This document shows, piece after piece, positions 46,374 through 55,292 of a DNA stretch of 64,000 nucleotides. Both the position numbers and the translations under genes were made by a program. Each line of letters opens with the position of its first letter. Positions within the stretch are counted from its first letter, which is position 1. The stretch is from Bauldia sp. (GTDB taxonomy: Bacteria; Pseudomonadota; Alphaproteobacteria; Rhizobiales; Kaistiaceae). The notes beneath the pieces were generated by a model. It was not told the DNA's origin, made no database searches, and saw only the letters and a program-made list of their open reading frames with translations. The stretch covers positions 248,001 through 312,000 of the forward strand of contig JAHCJY010000004.1 in the NCBI GenBank assembly GCA_026126065.1, given 5' to 3'.

Positions 46374-46653
46374 GGTGTTCCTTTCCCTCCGTGGTCTGCG
46401 GTCTTGTTTGTTGTTGTTGGCTGCATGGTTGCTGCGCGGCACGCGCGAACCAGTTCTGGCGCGGGCGCGCCTCGCCCTTGTCGGCCCGTGCAGCGCGCGA
46501 AACACTACCTGTTCGGACACCTTGTCGCACGGCGAAACTCCGCCGAGCGGGGATCGTCAACAGGATGACTTGATCACGATTTCGCTACCTGGGCGTGTCG
46601 CGCCTCGTCGCCACGCTCCGCCGGCCTGGCGCCCGTGTCCAGCCGGGGCGACG

Positions 46654-47166
46654 TTACTCGCCCTCCGGTGGCAGGCCCGCCTTGATCGGAACGAGCTTCC
46701 GCGTGTCGCGTCCCTCCCGGACGGCGATGCCGTAGCGGAAATTGTTGCCGACACGCTCAGCGCGATCGACGAACAGAGCCGCGACGTTTGGCGGACAGAT
46801 CTCCTCCGCCACCTGGCGGAACAGCGCGAGCCATCGCTCGAAATGCGGGTCGGCGAGCTCGCCGATGTCGAGATGCTTCGGCATCGGCCGGCCCTGGTAG
46901 CGGCCGGTGCCGAGCAGCATCGACGACCAGAAGTCGGTGATCTTGTCGAGATGCGCCGGCCAGGCGTCATCCTCAATGACACGGTCGAACACCGGCCCGA
47001 CGACGGGATCGAGGCGGGCCTTCCGGTAGAACGCCTCGACGACGGCGCGCACCATCGCCTCGTCGAGCCCCTCGGGGATCGACAGGCCGGACCGCGTCAG
47101 CCGCGAGCCCGGCTGCGGCAATTCCCCGTCCTCGGTGCCTTTCCGGCTGAAGAGCCAGGGTGCCAT
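46654..47166 (-). CDS. group III truncated haemoglobin
   Basis: A 170-residue haem protein. The 2-on-2 globin part covers about residues 32-160: LVRAVVEAFYRKARLDP, WPAHLDKITDFWSSMLLGTGRYQGRPMPKH, and proximal His108 in DPHFERWLALFRQV. The first 30 residues are an added tail. Group III trHbs bind oxygen or nitric oxide; role in this organism unknown. It lies 280 bases upstream of the PQQ dehydrogenase on the same strand, across a gap containing no clear terminator. Confidence 0.9.
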   Translation of the reverse strand: MAPWLFSRKGTEDGELPQPGSRLTRSGLSIPEGLDEAMVRAVVEAFYRKARLDPVVGPVFDRVIEDDAWPAHLDKITDFWSSMLLGTGRYQGRPMPKHLDIGELADPHFERWLALFRQVAEEICPPNVAALFVDRAERVGNNFRYGIAVREGRDTRKLVPIKAGLPPEGE

Positions 47167-47266
47167 CGCCAATCCTTCCGCGGGTGCGACCGGCACCCTG
47201 CCAGCCAGCATCGGCCCGCGGCGGAGCGCTGGCAAGCGCCGGCCGTGGAGCCCGGGACCGGAGCGG

Positions 47267-50200
47267 TCAGGCCCCGGCCTCGGCGGCCGGCTTGAGGATG
47301 ATGACGAGGTCCTTGGCCTCGACGGCTCCGCCGGGGTTGACGACGACCTCTTCGACGGCGCCGTCGATCGCGGCGTGCTGCGAGGATTCCATCTTCATCG
47401 CCTCGATGGTGAAAAGGACGTCGCCGGCCTTCACCTGCTGGCCGGCCTTGACCGCCACGGTCGAGACGACGCCCGGCATCGGCGCTGCGACGTGCCCCGG
47501 TTCGGATTCGGACGCCTTGCGACGGACCGGCACCTTGGCCGCCACGGTCCGGTTCGGAACGCGGACGATGCGCTGCTGGCCGTTGACTTCGAAGAAGACC
47601 TGGACCTGGCCCTCGGCATCGACATCGCCGACGACCTGGAGGCGCAGGATGATCGTCTTGCCGCGCTCGGTGTCGACGGAAATCTCCTCACCGACCTTCA
47701 TGCCGTAGAAGTAGGTCGGGGTCGGCAGCTGCGAGACCTGGCTGTACGTCGCCTGCACGGCGGCGAAGTCGGTGAAGACCTTCGGGTACATCAGGTAGGA
47801 AGCGAACTCCTGGTCGGTGACATCGCGGTCGGCGGCCTTCTTCGCGTCGGCCCGGAGCGCTTCGAGGTTGGCCGGCGGCAGCAGCGAGCCGGGACGTTCG
47901 GTGATCGGCTTCTCGCCCTTCAGCGCCTTCTTCTGCAGTGCCTCCGGCCAGCCGCCGGGCGGCTGCCCGAGATCGCCGTGCAGCATCTCCACGACCGACT
48001 GCGGGAACGCCACGTCGCGCGCCGGATCGAGCACATCGGCCGGGGTGAGGTCCTGCGAGACCATCATCAGCGCCATGTCGCCGACGACCTTGGACGACGG
48101 GGTCACCTTGATGATGTCGCCGAACAGATCGTTCGCGGCACGGTAGGCGCGGGCGATCTCGTGCCAGCGGCTCGCAAGGCCCAGCGACCGCGCCTGCTCA
48201 CGAAGGTTCGTGTACTGCCCGCCCGGCATTTCGTGGAGATAGACCTCGGAGGCGCCCGCCTTGAGATCGCTCTCGAAGCCGGCGTACTGCGCGCGCGCGG
48301 CCTCCCAGTAGAAGCTGAGCTGGCGGATGGCCTCGGGCTCGAGGCCTGTGGCGCGCTCGGTGCCGTCGAGGGCGGCGACGAGCGAGCCCAGCGTCGGCTG
48401 CGAAACGGTGCCCGACATCGAGTCCATAGCGGCGTCGAAGGCGTCGACGCCGGCCTCGACGGCCGCGAGCACGGTCGCGGACGAGATGCCGGACGTATCG
48501 TGCGTGTGGAGGTGGACCGGCAGGCCGACCTCCTCCTTGAGCGCCTTCACCAGCGCCCGCGCGGCGCGCGGACGGAGAAGGCCCGCCATGTCCTTGATGC
48601 CGAGGATGTGGACCCCTGCCCGCTCGAGCTCCTTGGCGAGCTTCACATAGTACTGCAGCGAGTACTTCTGGCGGTTGGGATCGAAGAGGTCGCCGGTGTA
48701 GCAGATCGCACCCTCGGCGATCTTGCCCGCGTCGACCACCGCATCGATCGCCACCCGCATGTTTTCGACCCAGTTCAGGCAGTCGAAGATACGGAAGAGG
48801 TCGATGCCGGAATCGGCGGCCTGCTTGATGAAGTACTGGACGACGTTGTCGGGATAGTTCGTGTAGCCGACGCCGTTGGCGCCGCGCAGCAGCATCTGGA
48901 GGAGGATGTTCGGGACGCGCTCGCGCAGGGTCGCGAGCCGCTCCCAGGGATCCTCGGTCAGGAAGCGCATGGCGACGTCGAAGGTCGCGCCGCCCCAGGC
49001 CTCGAGCGACAGGAGGCCGGACATGCCGGTGCTGTAGGCCTGCGCCACCGCCGTGATGTCGTAGGTCCGCATGCGGGTCGCGATCAGCGACTGGTGGGCG
49101 TCGCGCATGGTCGTGTCGGTGACGAGGGCGCGTTTCTCCGCAAGCATCCAGTCGGCGAAGCCCTTCGGGCCGAGTCGGTCGAAGAGCTGCTTTGTGCCTT
49201 CCTTCGGCTGGCCGGCGAAGTGCGGCGGAATCGGAAGCCTCGTGCCGGGCGCAGGCATCGCACGGCCGCGTGCGTCGGGGTGGCCGTTCACCGTCACGTC
49301 GGCGATGTAGGTGATCAGCCGCGTCGCCCGATCGCGGCGTACCGGGTACTGGAACAGCTCCGGCGTCTCGTCGATGAACCGCGTCGTGACCTCGTTGTTG
49401 CGGAAGCGCGGGTGCGACAGCACCGCCTCGAGGAAAGGAAGGTTCGTCGCAACGCCGCGGATGCGGTACTCGCGGATCGCCCGGAGCGAGCGCTCGATGC
49501 ACTCCTCGGGCGTCGGCGCCCATGCGGTCAGTTTTTCGAGCAGCGGATCGTAGAAGCGCGTGACGACCGCGCCGGAATAGGCCGTGCCGCCATCCACGCG
49601 GATGCCGAAGCCGAAGGCGCCGCGGTAGGCGATGATGCGGCCGTAGTCCGGAATGAAGTTGTTCTCCGGGTTCTCGGTGGTGATGCGGCACTGGATGGCG
49701 TGGCCGTCGAGGACGATCTTGTCCTGCGTCGGAATGCCGGTCTCCTCGAGGATGCCGATGCGGCCACCATCGGCGATCCTGATCTGCGCCTTGACGATGT
49801 CGAGGCCGGTGACGACCTCGGTCACCGTGTGCTCGACCTGGATGCGCGGATTGACCTCGATGAAGTAGAAGGCGCCGCTGTCGGCATCGAGGAGGAACTC
49901 GACGGTGCCGGCTCCGACATAGTTGGTGGCGCGGCCGATGCGGAGCGCAGCGTCGCACATCCCCTTGCGCTGCTCGGCGGTGAGATACGCGGCGGGTGCG
50001 CGCTCGATCACCTTCTGGTGGCGGCGCTGCACCGAGCAGTCGCGCTCGAACAGGTGGACGAGGTTGCCGGCGCTGTCGCCGAGAATCTGCACCTCGACGT
50101 GGCGGGCACGGGTGACGAGCTTTTCGAAGTAGACCTCGTCCTTGCCGAAGGCAGCCTTCGCTTCGCGTTTCGCGGCCTTGACGAACTCGACGATCTGGCC

Positions 50201-50731
50201 GCCGTCGGTGATCGGCCGCATGCCGCGGCCGCCGCCGCCCCAGGAGGCCTTGAGCATGATCGGGAGGCCGATCGCGTCGGCGATCTGGCGGACCATGGCC
50301 GGATCGTCCGGCAGCGGATCGGATGCCGGCACGACCGGCACGTCTACCGATCTGGCGAGGTTGCGGGCGGCGACCTTGTTGCCGAGCTTCCGCATCGTGT
50401 CCGGCGACGGCCCGATGAAGATGATGCCGTTCTCGGCGCACGCCTCGGCGAATTCCGGGCTCTCCGACAGGAAGCCGTAGCCGGGGTGGATCGCGTCGAC
50501 CTTCGCCTCCCGAGCCACCCGCATGATCTCGTCGATGTCGAGATAGGCGGCGAGCGGGCCGAGCCCGGCCCCGACCCGGTACGCCTCGTCCGCCTTGAAC
50601 CGGTGCAGCGAGAGTTTGTCCTCCTCGGCGAAGATCCCGACCGTTTCGATTCCGAGCTCGGTGGCGGCGCGGAAGACGCGGATGGCGATTTCGGAGCGGT
50701 TGGCGACGAGGAGACGCTTGATGCGGTTCAC
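47267..50731 (-). CDS. pyc: pyruvate carboxylase
   Basis: A 1154-residue biotin enzyme that turns pyruvate into oxaloacetate. Biotin carboxylase: LLVANRSEIAIRVFRAA at the start, KASWGGGGRGMRPI in the ATP-grasp region. Carboxyltransferase: TDTTMRDAHQSLIATRMRTYD and HLHTHDTSGI. C-terminal biotinyl domain: TIEAMKMESSQH with biotinylated Lys near residue 1113. The start is taken as the GTG at 50731 (VNRIKRLLVANRS); a TTG at 50767 is the alternative. Full-length, single-chain form usual in rhizobia. Confidence 0.97.
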   Translation of the reverse strand: MNRIKRLLVANRSEIAIRVFRAATELGIETVGIFAEEDKLSLHRFKADEAYRVGAGLGPLAAYLDIDEIMRVAREAKVDAIHPGYGFLSESPEFAEACAENGIIFIGPSPDTMRKLGNKVAARNLARSVDVPVVPASDPLPDDPAMVRQIADAIGLPIMLKASWGGGGRGMRPITDGGQIVEFVKAAKREAKAAFGKDEVYFEKLVTRARHVEVQILGDSAGNLVHLFERDCSVQRRHQKVIERAPAAYLTAEQRKGMCDAALRIGRATNYVGAGTVEFLLDADSGAFYFIEVNPRIQVEHTVTEVVTGLDIVKAQIRIADGGRIGILEETGIPTQDKIVLDGHAIQCRITTENPENNFIPDYGRIIAYRGAFGFGIRVDGGTAYSGAVVTRFYDPLLEKLTAWAPTPEECIERSLRAIREYRIRGVATNLPFLEAVLSHPRFRNNEVTTRFIDETPELFQYPVRRDRATRLITYIADVTVNGHPDARGRAMPAPGTRLPIPPHFAGQPKEGTKQLFDRLGPKGFADWMLAEKRALVTDTTMRDAHQSLIATRMRTYDITAVAQAYSTGMSGLLSLEAWGGATFDVAMRFLTEDPWERLATLRERVPNILLQMLLRGANGVGYTNYPDNVVQYFIKQAADSGIDLFRIFDCLNWVENMRVAIDAVVDAGKIAEGAICYTGDLFDPNRQKYSLQYYVKLAKELERAGVHILGIKDMAGLLRPRAARALVKALKEEVGLPVHLHTHDTSGISSATVLAAVEAGVDAFDAAMDSMSGTVSQPTLGSLVAALDGTERATGLEPEAIRQLSFYWEAARAQYAGFESDLKAGASEVYLHEMPGGQYTNLREQARSLGLASRWHEIARAYRAANDLFGDIIKVTPSSKVVGDMALMMVSQDLTPADVLDPARDVAFPQSVVEMLHGDLGQPPGGWPEALQKKALKGEKPITERPGSLLPPANLEALRADAKKAADRDVTDQEFASYLMYPKVFTDFAAVQATYSQVSQLPTPTYFYGMKVGEEISVDTERGKTIILRLQVVGDVDAEGQVQVFFEVNGQQRIVRVPNRTVAAKVPVRRKASESEPGHVAAPMPGVVSTVAVKAGQQVKAGDVLFTIEAMKMESSQHAAIDGAVEEVVVNPGGAVEAKDLVIILKPAAEAGA

Positions 50732-50959
50732 TGGGCGGAGACTCTCGATGACGGGGTCACGGAACAAGGCGCGCAGGCGGACTGCCGCGGCAGGCAGACC
50801 GCCGCGCCAAAATCAGGATGGCATAGTCGTTCCGGGTCGGGATTAAAATGCGCCAGTTTCGCGCCTGCCATGAGCGCTGCGCGGAGCGAGGCATGCCTTG
50901 ACGTTCGATCGCGCATCGCGGCAACAGTGCTGCGCCGTTCCAGGACGCTGCGGAGCTCG

Positions 50960-51496
50960 ATGATGGATTCGTTTGCCGCCCTGCCGCCATGGGCGATCAT
51001 CGCGGTCTTCGCCCTCATCGCCGGAGCGGCCGGCGGCTCCGGCACATACTTCCTGCGGAAGCGATATCCGACGGCGGGTGTCCTGCGCTATCTGCCGATC
51101 ATGGCGGTGCTGGCCGGCGCCGCGCTGGGCACGCTCATCGCCCTCCCGACGATCCGTGCGAATGCCACTCCGGTCAGTTGCGAGAGCGCACAGAGTATGG
51201 CCGAACGCGCCAATGACGTGGCGGCTGGCGAACAGGTCAACGAGACCGTGCGCGCGATCGGAATGATCGCCGACTGCGGCCTCATGGAGATCGTATTCGA
51301 ACTCGCAGTGTCGCTGGACCTGGCTGGAGTCACGCCGGAAGAACTCGCGGTGGCCACAAGGTCGGTGAGCGACGAACTTTGCCGGCAAGGACCGCTGCGC
51401 CGATACATTGACGCCGGCTGGACGCTCCGCAACCTCTACACGTTCGAGGATGGTGGTACGCATACCATCACCGCGGAGTGCGCTCCCGCCGGGTGA
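50960..51496 (+). CDS. membrane-anchored protein of unknown function
   Basis: A 178-residue protein. Two N-terminal helices (WAIIAVFALIAGAAGGSGTYFL and YLPIMAVLAGAALGTLIALP, about residues 10-60) are followed by a soluble helical domain of about 115 residues with four cysteines, for example SCESAQSMAERAND and MIADCGLMEIVFELA. GGAG is just upstream of two consecutive ATGs. Divergent from pyc. No family recognised. Confidence 0.72.
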   Translation: MMDSFAALPPWAIIAVFALIAGAAGGSGTYFLRKRYPTAGVLRYLPIMAVLAGAALGTLIALPTIRANATPVSCESAQSMAERANDVAAGEQVNETVRAIGMIADCGLMEIVFELAVSLDLAGVTPEELAVATRSVSDELCRQGPLRRYIDAGWTLRNLYTFEDGGTHTITAECAPAG

Positions 51497-51509
51497 GCCG
51501 TGCGGTAGC

Positions 51510-51541
51510 GGCGGGGCGAACCGCCATCGGCTCGCCCCGCC
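51510..51541. terminator. hairpin between convergent genes
   Basis: GGCGGGGCGA-(12 bases)-TCGCCCCGCC, a perfect 10-bp stem in the gap between the + strand membrane protein and the - strand spondin-domain gene. No T-tract on either side; it could stop transcription in both directions weakly. Confidence 0.45.
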
Positions 51542-51554
51542 CCGCCGGTCGAGG

Positions 51555-52283
51555 CTAAGGCGCGGTGCCGACCGGGGTGACGGTGACGCGGGCGACCAGA
51601 TTCGGATCGAAGTTCCACGCGATCGGCGCGTCGGCGTCGCCGCGGATGCCGGTATGGAGCGTGACCACGCCGTCCTCGGGATCGCGCATGTTCCCCTCGC
51701 CGAGCGCGCCGAGGAAGCCGTTGGCCTCGTTGTTCTTCTCCGAGCCGGCGTCATAGCCCATGATGTCGATGGTGACCGGTCCGTCGAGGGCGTAGGCGTC
51801 GAGGTCGACGAAGCCGGCGAAGCCGTCATTGGTCATGCCCAGCATCCAGACGCCGGACAGGAGCGGGTGGGCCTCGGTCACGGTGACGTAGAAGGTGCGC
51901 GTCGCACCGGGCGGCGTGTGGACGGCGACGATCGCGTCGCCGATCGAGTGCGACTCGAGGGCGCCCGCGGCAAGGTTGCTGTAGGGGCCGATATTGCCGC
52001 CCTCGGCCACGTTCCAGAGGGGCTCGCTCGCCGGTGCGCCGAGCGCGAAGAGCGGCTCCATGTCGGCAGCGTGGCTCGCGAAGAAGCCGGGGGAGAAGCC
52101 CTGCCCGGTGGTCAGGTTCTCGATGGTTACCTGCACGATGTGCTGCTCGTGCATGGCCATGTCGCCGGCCATCATCGGCGTGGCCGCCATCGGGTCAGCA
52201 GCCATCTGGGCGAACGCTGTGCCGGCGGCGGTCGAAAGGGCCAGCGCGGAGCCGGCGAGCGAAAGGGAACGACGGATCGTCAC
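51555..52283 (-). CDS. exported spondin-domain protein
   Basis: A 242-residue protein with a GTG start (GAGGAG eight bases upstream) and a signal peptide ending AGTAFAQ (about residue 26). Residues 45-235 match the spondin_N domain: HIVQVTIENLTTGQGFSPGF, GALESHSIGDAIVAVHTPPG, LLSGVWMLGMTNDGFAGF, DIMGYDAGSEKNNEAN, and EDGVVTLHTGIRG. Bacterial members are periplasmic or secreted and of unknown role. A GTAACC-N16-CGAAG promoter identical in form to that of the adjacent sigma factor gene lies just upstream. Confidence 0.88.
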   Translation of the reverse strand: MTIRRSLSLAGSALALSTAAGTAFAQMAADPMAATPMMAGDMAMHEQHIVQVTIENLTTGQGFSPGFFASHAADMEPLFALGAPASEPLWNVAEGGNIGPYSNLAAGALESHSIGDAIVAVHTPPGATRTFYVTVTEAHPLLSGVWMLGMTNDGFAGFVDLDAYALDGPVTIDIMGYDAGSEKNNEANGFLGALGEGNMRDPEDGVVTLHTGIRGDADAPIAWNFDPNLVARVTVTPVGTAP

Positions 52284-52337
52284 GGGAGAACTCCTCGTTT
52301 CGGGATGGGGGGCGGTCACGGCCGCCTCATCACGAAC

Positions 52338-52363
52338 TTCGAGGAGATCTCCGCCGCGGTTAC
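52338..52363 (-). promoter_or_regulatory. ECF-type promoter of the spondin gene
   Basis: On the - strand GTAACC and CGAAG are separated by exactly 16 bases; the -10 element is about 55 bases before the GTG start. The TAA stop codon of the anti-sigma gene lies inside the GTAACC element. The arrangement equals the promoter at 53738-53763 and the reported Caulobacter SigF consensus. Confidence 0.75.
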
Positions 52364-53022
52364 GCCGGCTCGCGTTCTTGTGTTCGGCCGAGGAGACGGC
52401 CGCCAAACACCACGTTGAGGCCGATGACAGCGGCAACGCACAGGCCGTGGACGAGCAGGTCGAGGACCGTGGACGTATGCGGATGGACCAGCATCAGCAC
52501 GGCCCCGGCCGCCGCCGCGCTCGCGATGCCTGCAACGAGTGCCACGCGCCCGAACCGTTCGGGCCGGGCCCGTCGCAACATCAGCACCATCAGCAGCGAG
52601 AGCGGAATCGCCGAGCCGAGGATAACGAGAAGGCATTGCCGCATCTCGACGAAGCTCTCCCCCCAGGTGCCCGCAACGCCAAGGTCGGCCAGGCAGCCCA
52701 GGCCGGAAAACGCCAGCCACAAGGCCGCGGTCGGCAGCGGCAGCAGGACCCAGCGGTCGGAGCGGTCCGGCACGCTCAACTGGAACGCGGCGATTGCTGC
52801 GAGCACCGCAGTGGCGAGCGCCGCGAGGAATGCGGGCAGAACGTAGGCGCGCGTGCCCATCAGCCCAGCATTTCCACCAAGGCCGACGTAGAAGGCCGAC
52901 GCCAGCGCAACAAGCCCGGCGAGCCAGAACACCGCCCGCAGGAGCGGAGGACGCAGGCGCCGGACGGGGACGAGACGTCCCGCAAGGCCGTCAATGAGGT
53001 CATCGAGGCGCGTTTCGGCCAT
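52360..53022 (-). CDS. nrsF: NrsF-family (DUF1109) membrane anti-sigma factor
   Basis: A 220-residue protein with six hydrophobic helices after a short N-terminal cytoplasmic stretch (RLDDLIDGLAGRLVPVRRL), the NrsF layout. NrsF holds SigF-type ECF sigma factors at the membrane until a signal releases them. Cys130 (EMRQCLLVIL) fits the first conserved cysteine of Caulobacter NrsF (131). At the place of the second (181) there is VHPHTS, with Pro181, so that cysteine is missing; other cysteines are at 110 and 195. It starts three bases after the sigma gene ends. Confidence 0.87.
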   Translation of the reverse strand: MAETRLDDLIDGLAGRLVPVRRLRPPLLRAVFWLAGLVALASAFYVGLGGNAGLMGTRAYVLPAFLAALATAVLAAIAAFQLSVPDRSDRWVLLPLPTAALWLAFSGLGCLADLGVAGTWGESFVEMRQCLLVILGSAIPLSLLMVLMLRRARPERFGRVALVAGIASAAAAGAVLMLVHPHTSTVLDLLVHGLCVAAVIGLNVVFGGRLLGRTQEREPA

Positions 53023-53025
53023 GCG

Positions 53026-53598
53026 CTAGTCCGATCCCGAGAGCCGCGACCGGAGGTTCCGGATCGCGCGATGGAGGTTGACCTTGAGCGCGGTCTTGCT
53101 CCGCCCGGTCAATGCGGCGCCCTCCTCCAGCGACCGTTCGCCGTAGCCCAGCACCTGGACGGCCTCGCGCTGTCCCTCCGGCAGCGTCGCCACGGCCTCG
53201 CCGAGACGGATGTTCTCACGGCGACGCTCCTCGCCCGCGGCGACGTCGATGTCATCGGCGTGGTTCTCGTAGGCGACCGGCTCGTGCACCTCGCGCGAGG
53301 CGCGGCGGCCCGAGGAACGGAGGAAGTCGATCGCGCGGCGTCTTGCGATTGCCGAAAGCCACGCCTCATACGGTCGCGAGGGATCGAACGTCGCCAGCAT
53401 CCGATGGATCGCCAGGAGGACTTCCTGGACGACATCGTCGACGCCCGACGGCGGAACACCCGCCCGGCGGGCGGCGTGTCGGATCAGCGGAATGCTCTCG
53501 TGGAGAACCCGCCGGTACGCAGCCTGGTCGCCGCCCTGCGCGGCCGCCATCAGGGCAGCGAGGCCGGCATCGGCATCGACAGGAGTGTGCGCGATCAC
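53026..53598 (-). CDS. ECF sigma factor, SigF-like
   Basis: A 190-residue sigma-70 family factor. Region 2 is VDDVVQEVLLAIHRMLATFDP and the -10 recognition segment AIARRRAIDFLR (about residues 53-95). Region 4 is LPEGQREAVQVLGYGERSLEEGAAL with a HTH (about residues 130-182). Start chosen at GTG 53598, with GGAG upstream; the frame stays open to 53820. The following NrsF gene is its likely antagonist. A GTAACC-N16-CGAAG promoter 140 bases upstream suggests autoregulation. Confidence 0.9.
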   Translation of the reverse strand: MIAHTPVDADAGLAALMAAAQGGDQAAYRRVLHESIPLIRHAARRAGVPPSGVDDVVQEVLLAIHRMLATFDPSRPYEAWLSAIARRRAIDFLRSSGRRASREVHEPVAYENHADDIDVAAGEERRRENIRLGEAVATLPEGQREAVQVLGYGERSLEEGAALTGRSKTALKVNLHRAIRNLRSRLSGSD

Positions 53599-53737
53599 GA
53601 CGGCTCCGACCCCGCTCGGCCGGCGGTCATTGTACGGAACCTTGCCCGCCGCGCCAACCGTCGCACCTCCAAGGGAACCGAGGACAAGGCTGTCCGCTGG
53701 TGGTGGCACGGTATGGGCTCCTGCATCTCCCACCACC

Positions 53738-53763
53738 TTCGTCGGCGGAGGCCGAACGGTTAC
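53738..53763 (-). promoter_or_regulatory. autoregulatory ECF-type promoter of the sigma-nrsF operon
   Basis: On the - strand GTAACC, 16 bases, then CGAAG. This matches the consensus reported for Caulobacter SigF-controlled genes (from memory of that work) and the promoter in front of the spondin gene. It leaves a leader of about 130 bases before the chosen GTG. Confidence 0.75.
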
Positions 53764-53808
53764 GCCGGTAGGGGCCGAACGGATGCGTGGCGCCTGTCCG
53801 CGGGCCGG

Positions 53809-53837
53809 TTGGCACCTCACGTGCTTGCCCCTAGGAT
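53809..53837 (+). promoter_or_regulatory. sigma-70-like promoter of the ATP-grasp operon
   Basis: TTGGCA and TAGGAT separated by 17 bases, 30 bases before the ATG of the circularly permuted ATP-grasp gene. An AAAGGACAGG Shine-Dalgarno follows. The divergent ECF promoter is only about 45 bases away, so the two units may influence each other. Confidence 0.5.
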
Positions 53838-53866
53838 CGCTGCCGCGTTGCGTTTGAAAGGACAGG

Positions 53867-55285
53867 ATGCCGAGCGCGTTCGACGAGATGACCGTAGCCC
53901 CGGGCGTGTGCCGGCCGGGCTACGAGGGAGTCCAGAAATGGCTGGCGGATACGCCGCGTGAGGTTTTGGAGCTACGAAGGGCCGAGGCCGAGCTCCTGTT
54001 CCGCAGAACCGGCATCACCTTTGCCGTCTATGGCGAGGCAGATGCTGAAGAACGCATCATTCCCTTCGACATCATCCCGCGCATCCTGACCAAGACGGAG
54101 TGGGACAAGCTCGCCCTCGGCCTCTCCCAGCGGGTTCGCGCGATCAACGCCTTCCTGGCCGACCTCTACGGCAAGGCCGAGATCATGAAGGCGGGAATCA
54201 TCCCCGCCGATCTCATCCACCGGAATCCCTATTTCCGGCCGGAGATGGTCGGCCTTCGCGTACCGCACGACATCCGCGTGATGATCGCCGGCATCGACAT
54301 CGTCCGGACCGACGACGAGCATTTCTATGTGCTCGAGGACAATGTCCGCACGCCCTCGGGCGTCTCGTACATGCTCGAGAACCGGGAGGTGATGATGCGC
54401 CTCATGCCGGATCTGTTCGCCGAGAGCCGCGTCGCGCCGGTGGAGAACTACGCAGACGACCTCCTCGCGACGCTGAAGTCGGTCGCGCCGCCGTCCGCGC
54501 CAAACGATCCCACGATCGCCCTCCTGACGCCGGGACCGTTCAACAGCGCCTATTACGAGCATTCCTTCCTCGCCGACCGGCTCGGCATCGAACTCGTCGA
54601 GGGCCGCGACCTCCTGGTCAACGACGATGCCGTCTACATGCGGACGACGCGCGGCCCCCAGCGCATCGACGTTCTCTACCGCCGGATCGACGACGACTTC
54701 CTCGATCCCCTCACCTTCCGGCCTGATTCCGCGCTCGGGGTTCCGGGTCTCATTGCGGCGGCCCGCGCCGGGAAGATCACGCTCGCCAATGCGGTCGGAA
54801 CCGGCATCGCGGACGACAAGGCCGTCTACACCTACATTCCCGACGTGATCCGCTTCTATCTCGGCGAGGAGCCGATCCTGAAGAACGTGCCGACCTGGCG
54901 GTGTCGCGAGCCGGACGCCCTTACCTACGTGCTGGAGCATATCCAGGATCTGGTGGTGAAGGAGGTTTCGGGCTCGGGCGGATACGGCATGCTGATCGGT
55001 CCCGCCGCCTCGTCGGCGACGCGCGCCGAATTTGCCGAAAAGCTCAAGGCGCGGCCGGACGACTTCATCGCCCAGCCGACGCTGGCGCTTTCCACAGTGC
55101 CGACCTTCGTCGACAGCGGCATCGCCCCACGGCATGTCGACCTCCGCCCCTTCGTGCTGTCGGGCGCGGACAAGGTTCGCGTGGTCCCCGGCGGCCTGAC
55201 GCGCGTGGCGCTCCGGGCCGGCTCGCTGGTGGTGAATTCGAGCCAGGGCGGCGGCACCAAGGACACCTGGGTGGTCAACGGATGA
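53867..55285 (+). CDS. circularly permuted type 2 ATP-grasp protein
   Basis: A 472-residue cytoplasmic enzyme of the DUF404/DUF407 class, a permuted ATP-grasp ligase. Visible blocks are PFDIIPRILTKTEWDKL, RNPYFRPEMVGLRVPHD, VLEDNVRTPSGVSYMLENR (about residues 155-173) and VVKEVSGSGGYGMLIGP near residue 370, a nucleotide-binding loop. ATP-grasp enzymes make amide or ester bonds; the substrate here is unknown. First of four genes (ATP-grasp, alpha-E, transglutaminase, Anbu), a conserved set thought to make or modify a peptide. Confidence 0.93.
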   Translation: MPSAFDEMTVAPGVCRPGYEGVQKWLADTPREVLELRRAEAELLFRRTGITFAVYGEADAEERIIPFDIIPRILTKTEWDKLALGLSQRVRAINAFLADLYGKAEIMKAGIIPADLIHRNPYFRPEMVGLRVPHDIRVMIAGIDIVRTDDEHFYVLEDNVRTPSGVSYMLENREVMMRLMPDLFAESRVAPVENYADDLLATLKSVAPPSAPNDPTIALLTPGPFNSAYYEHSFLADRLGIELVEGRDLLVNDDAVYMRTTRGPQRIDVLYRRIDDDFLDPLTFRPDSALGVPGLIAAARAGKITLANAVGTGIADDKAVYTYIPDVIRFYLGEEPILKNVPTWRCREPDALTYVLEHIQDLVVKEVSGSGGYGMLIGPAASSATRAEFAEKLKARPDDFIAQPTLALSTVPTFVDSGIAPRHVDLRPFVLSGADKVRVVPGGLTRVALRAGSLVVNSSQGGGTKDTWVVNG

Positions 55286-55292
55286 GCCGCCC

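Noticed and set aside
47135..51496. A 1453-codon open frame on the + strand antisense to pyc
   Set aside because: It is the shadow of the high-GC pyruvate carboxylase gene; its composition is His/Asp/Arg-rich without any family signature. Only its last 178 codons (50960-51496) form a plausible gene.
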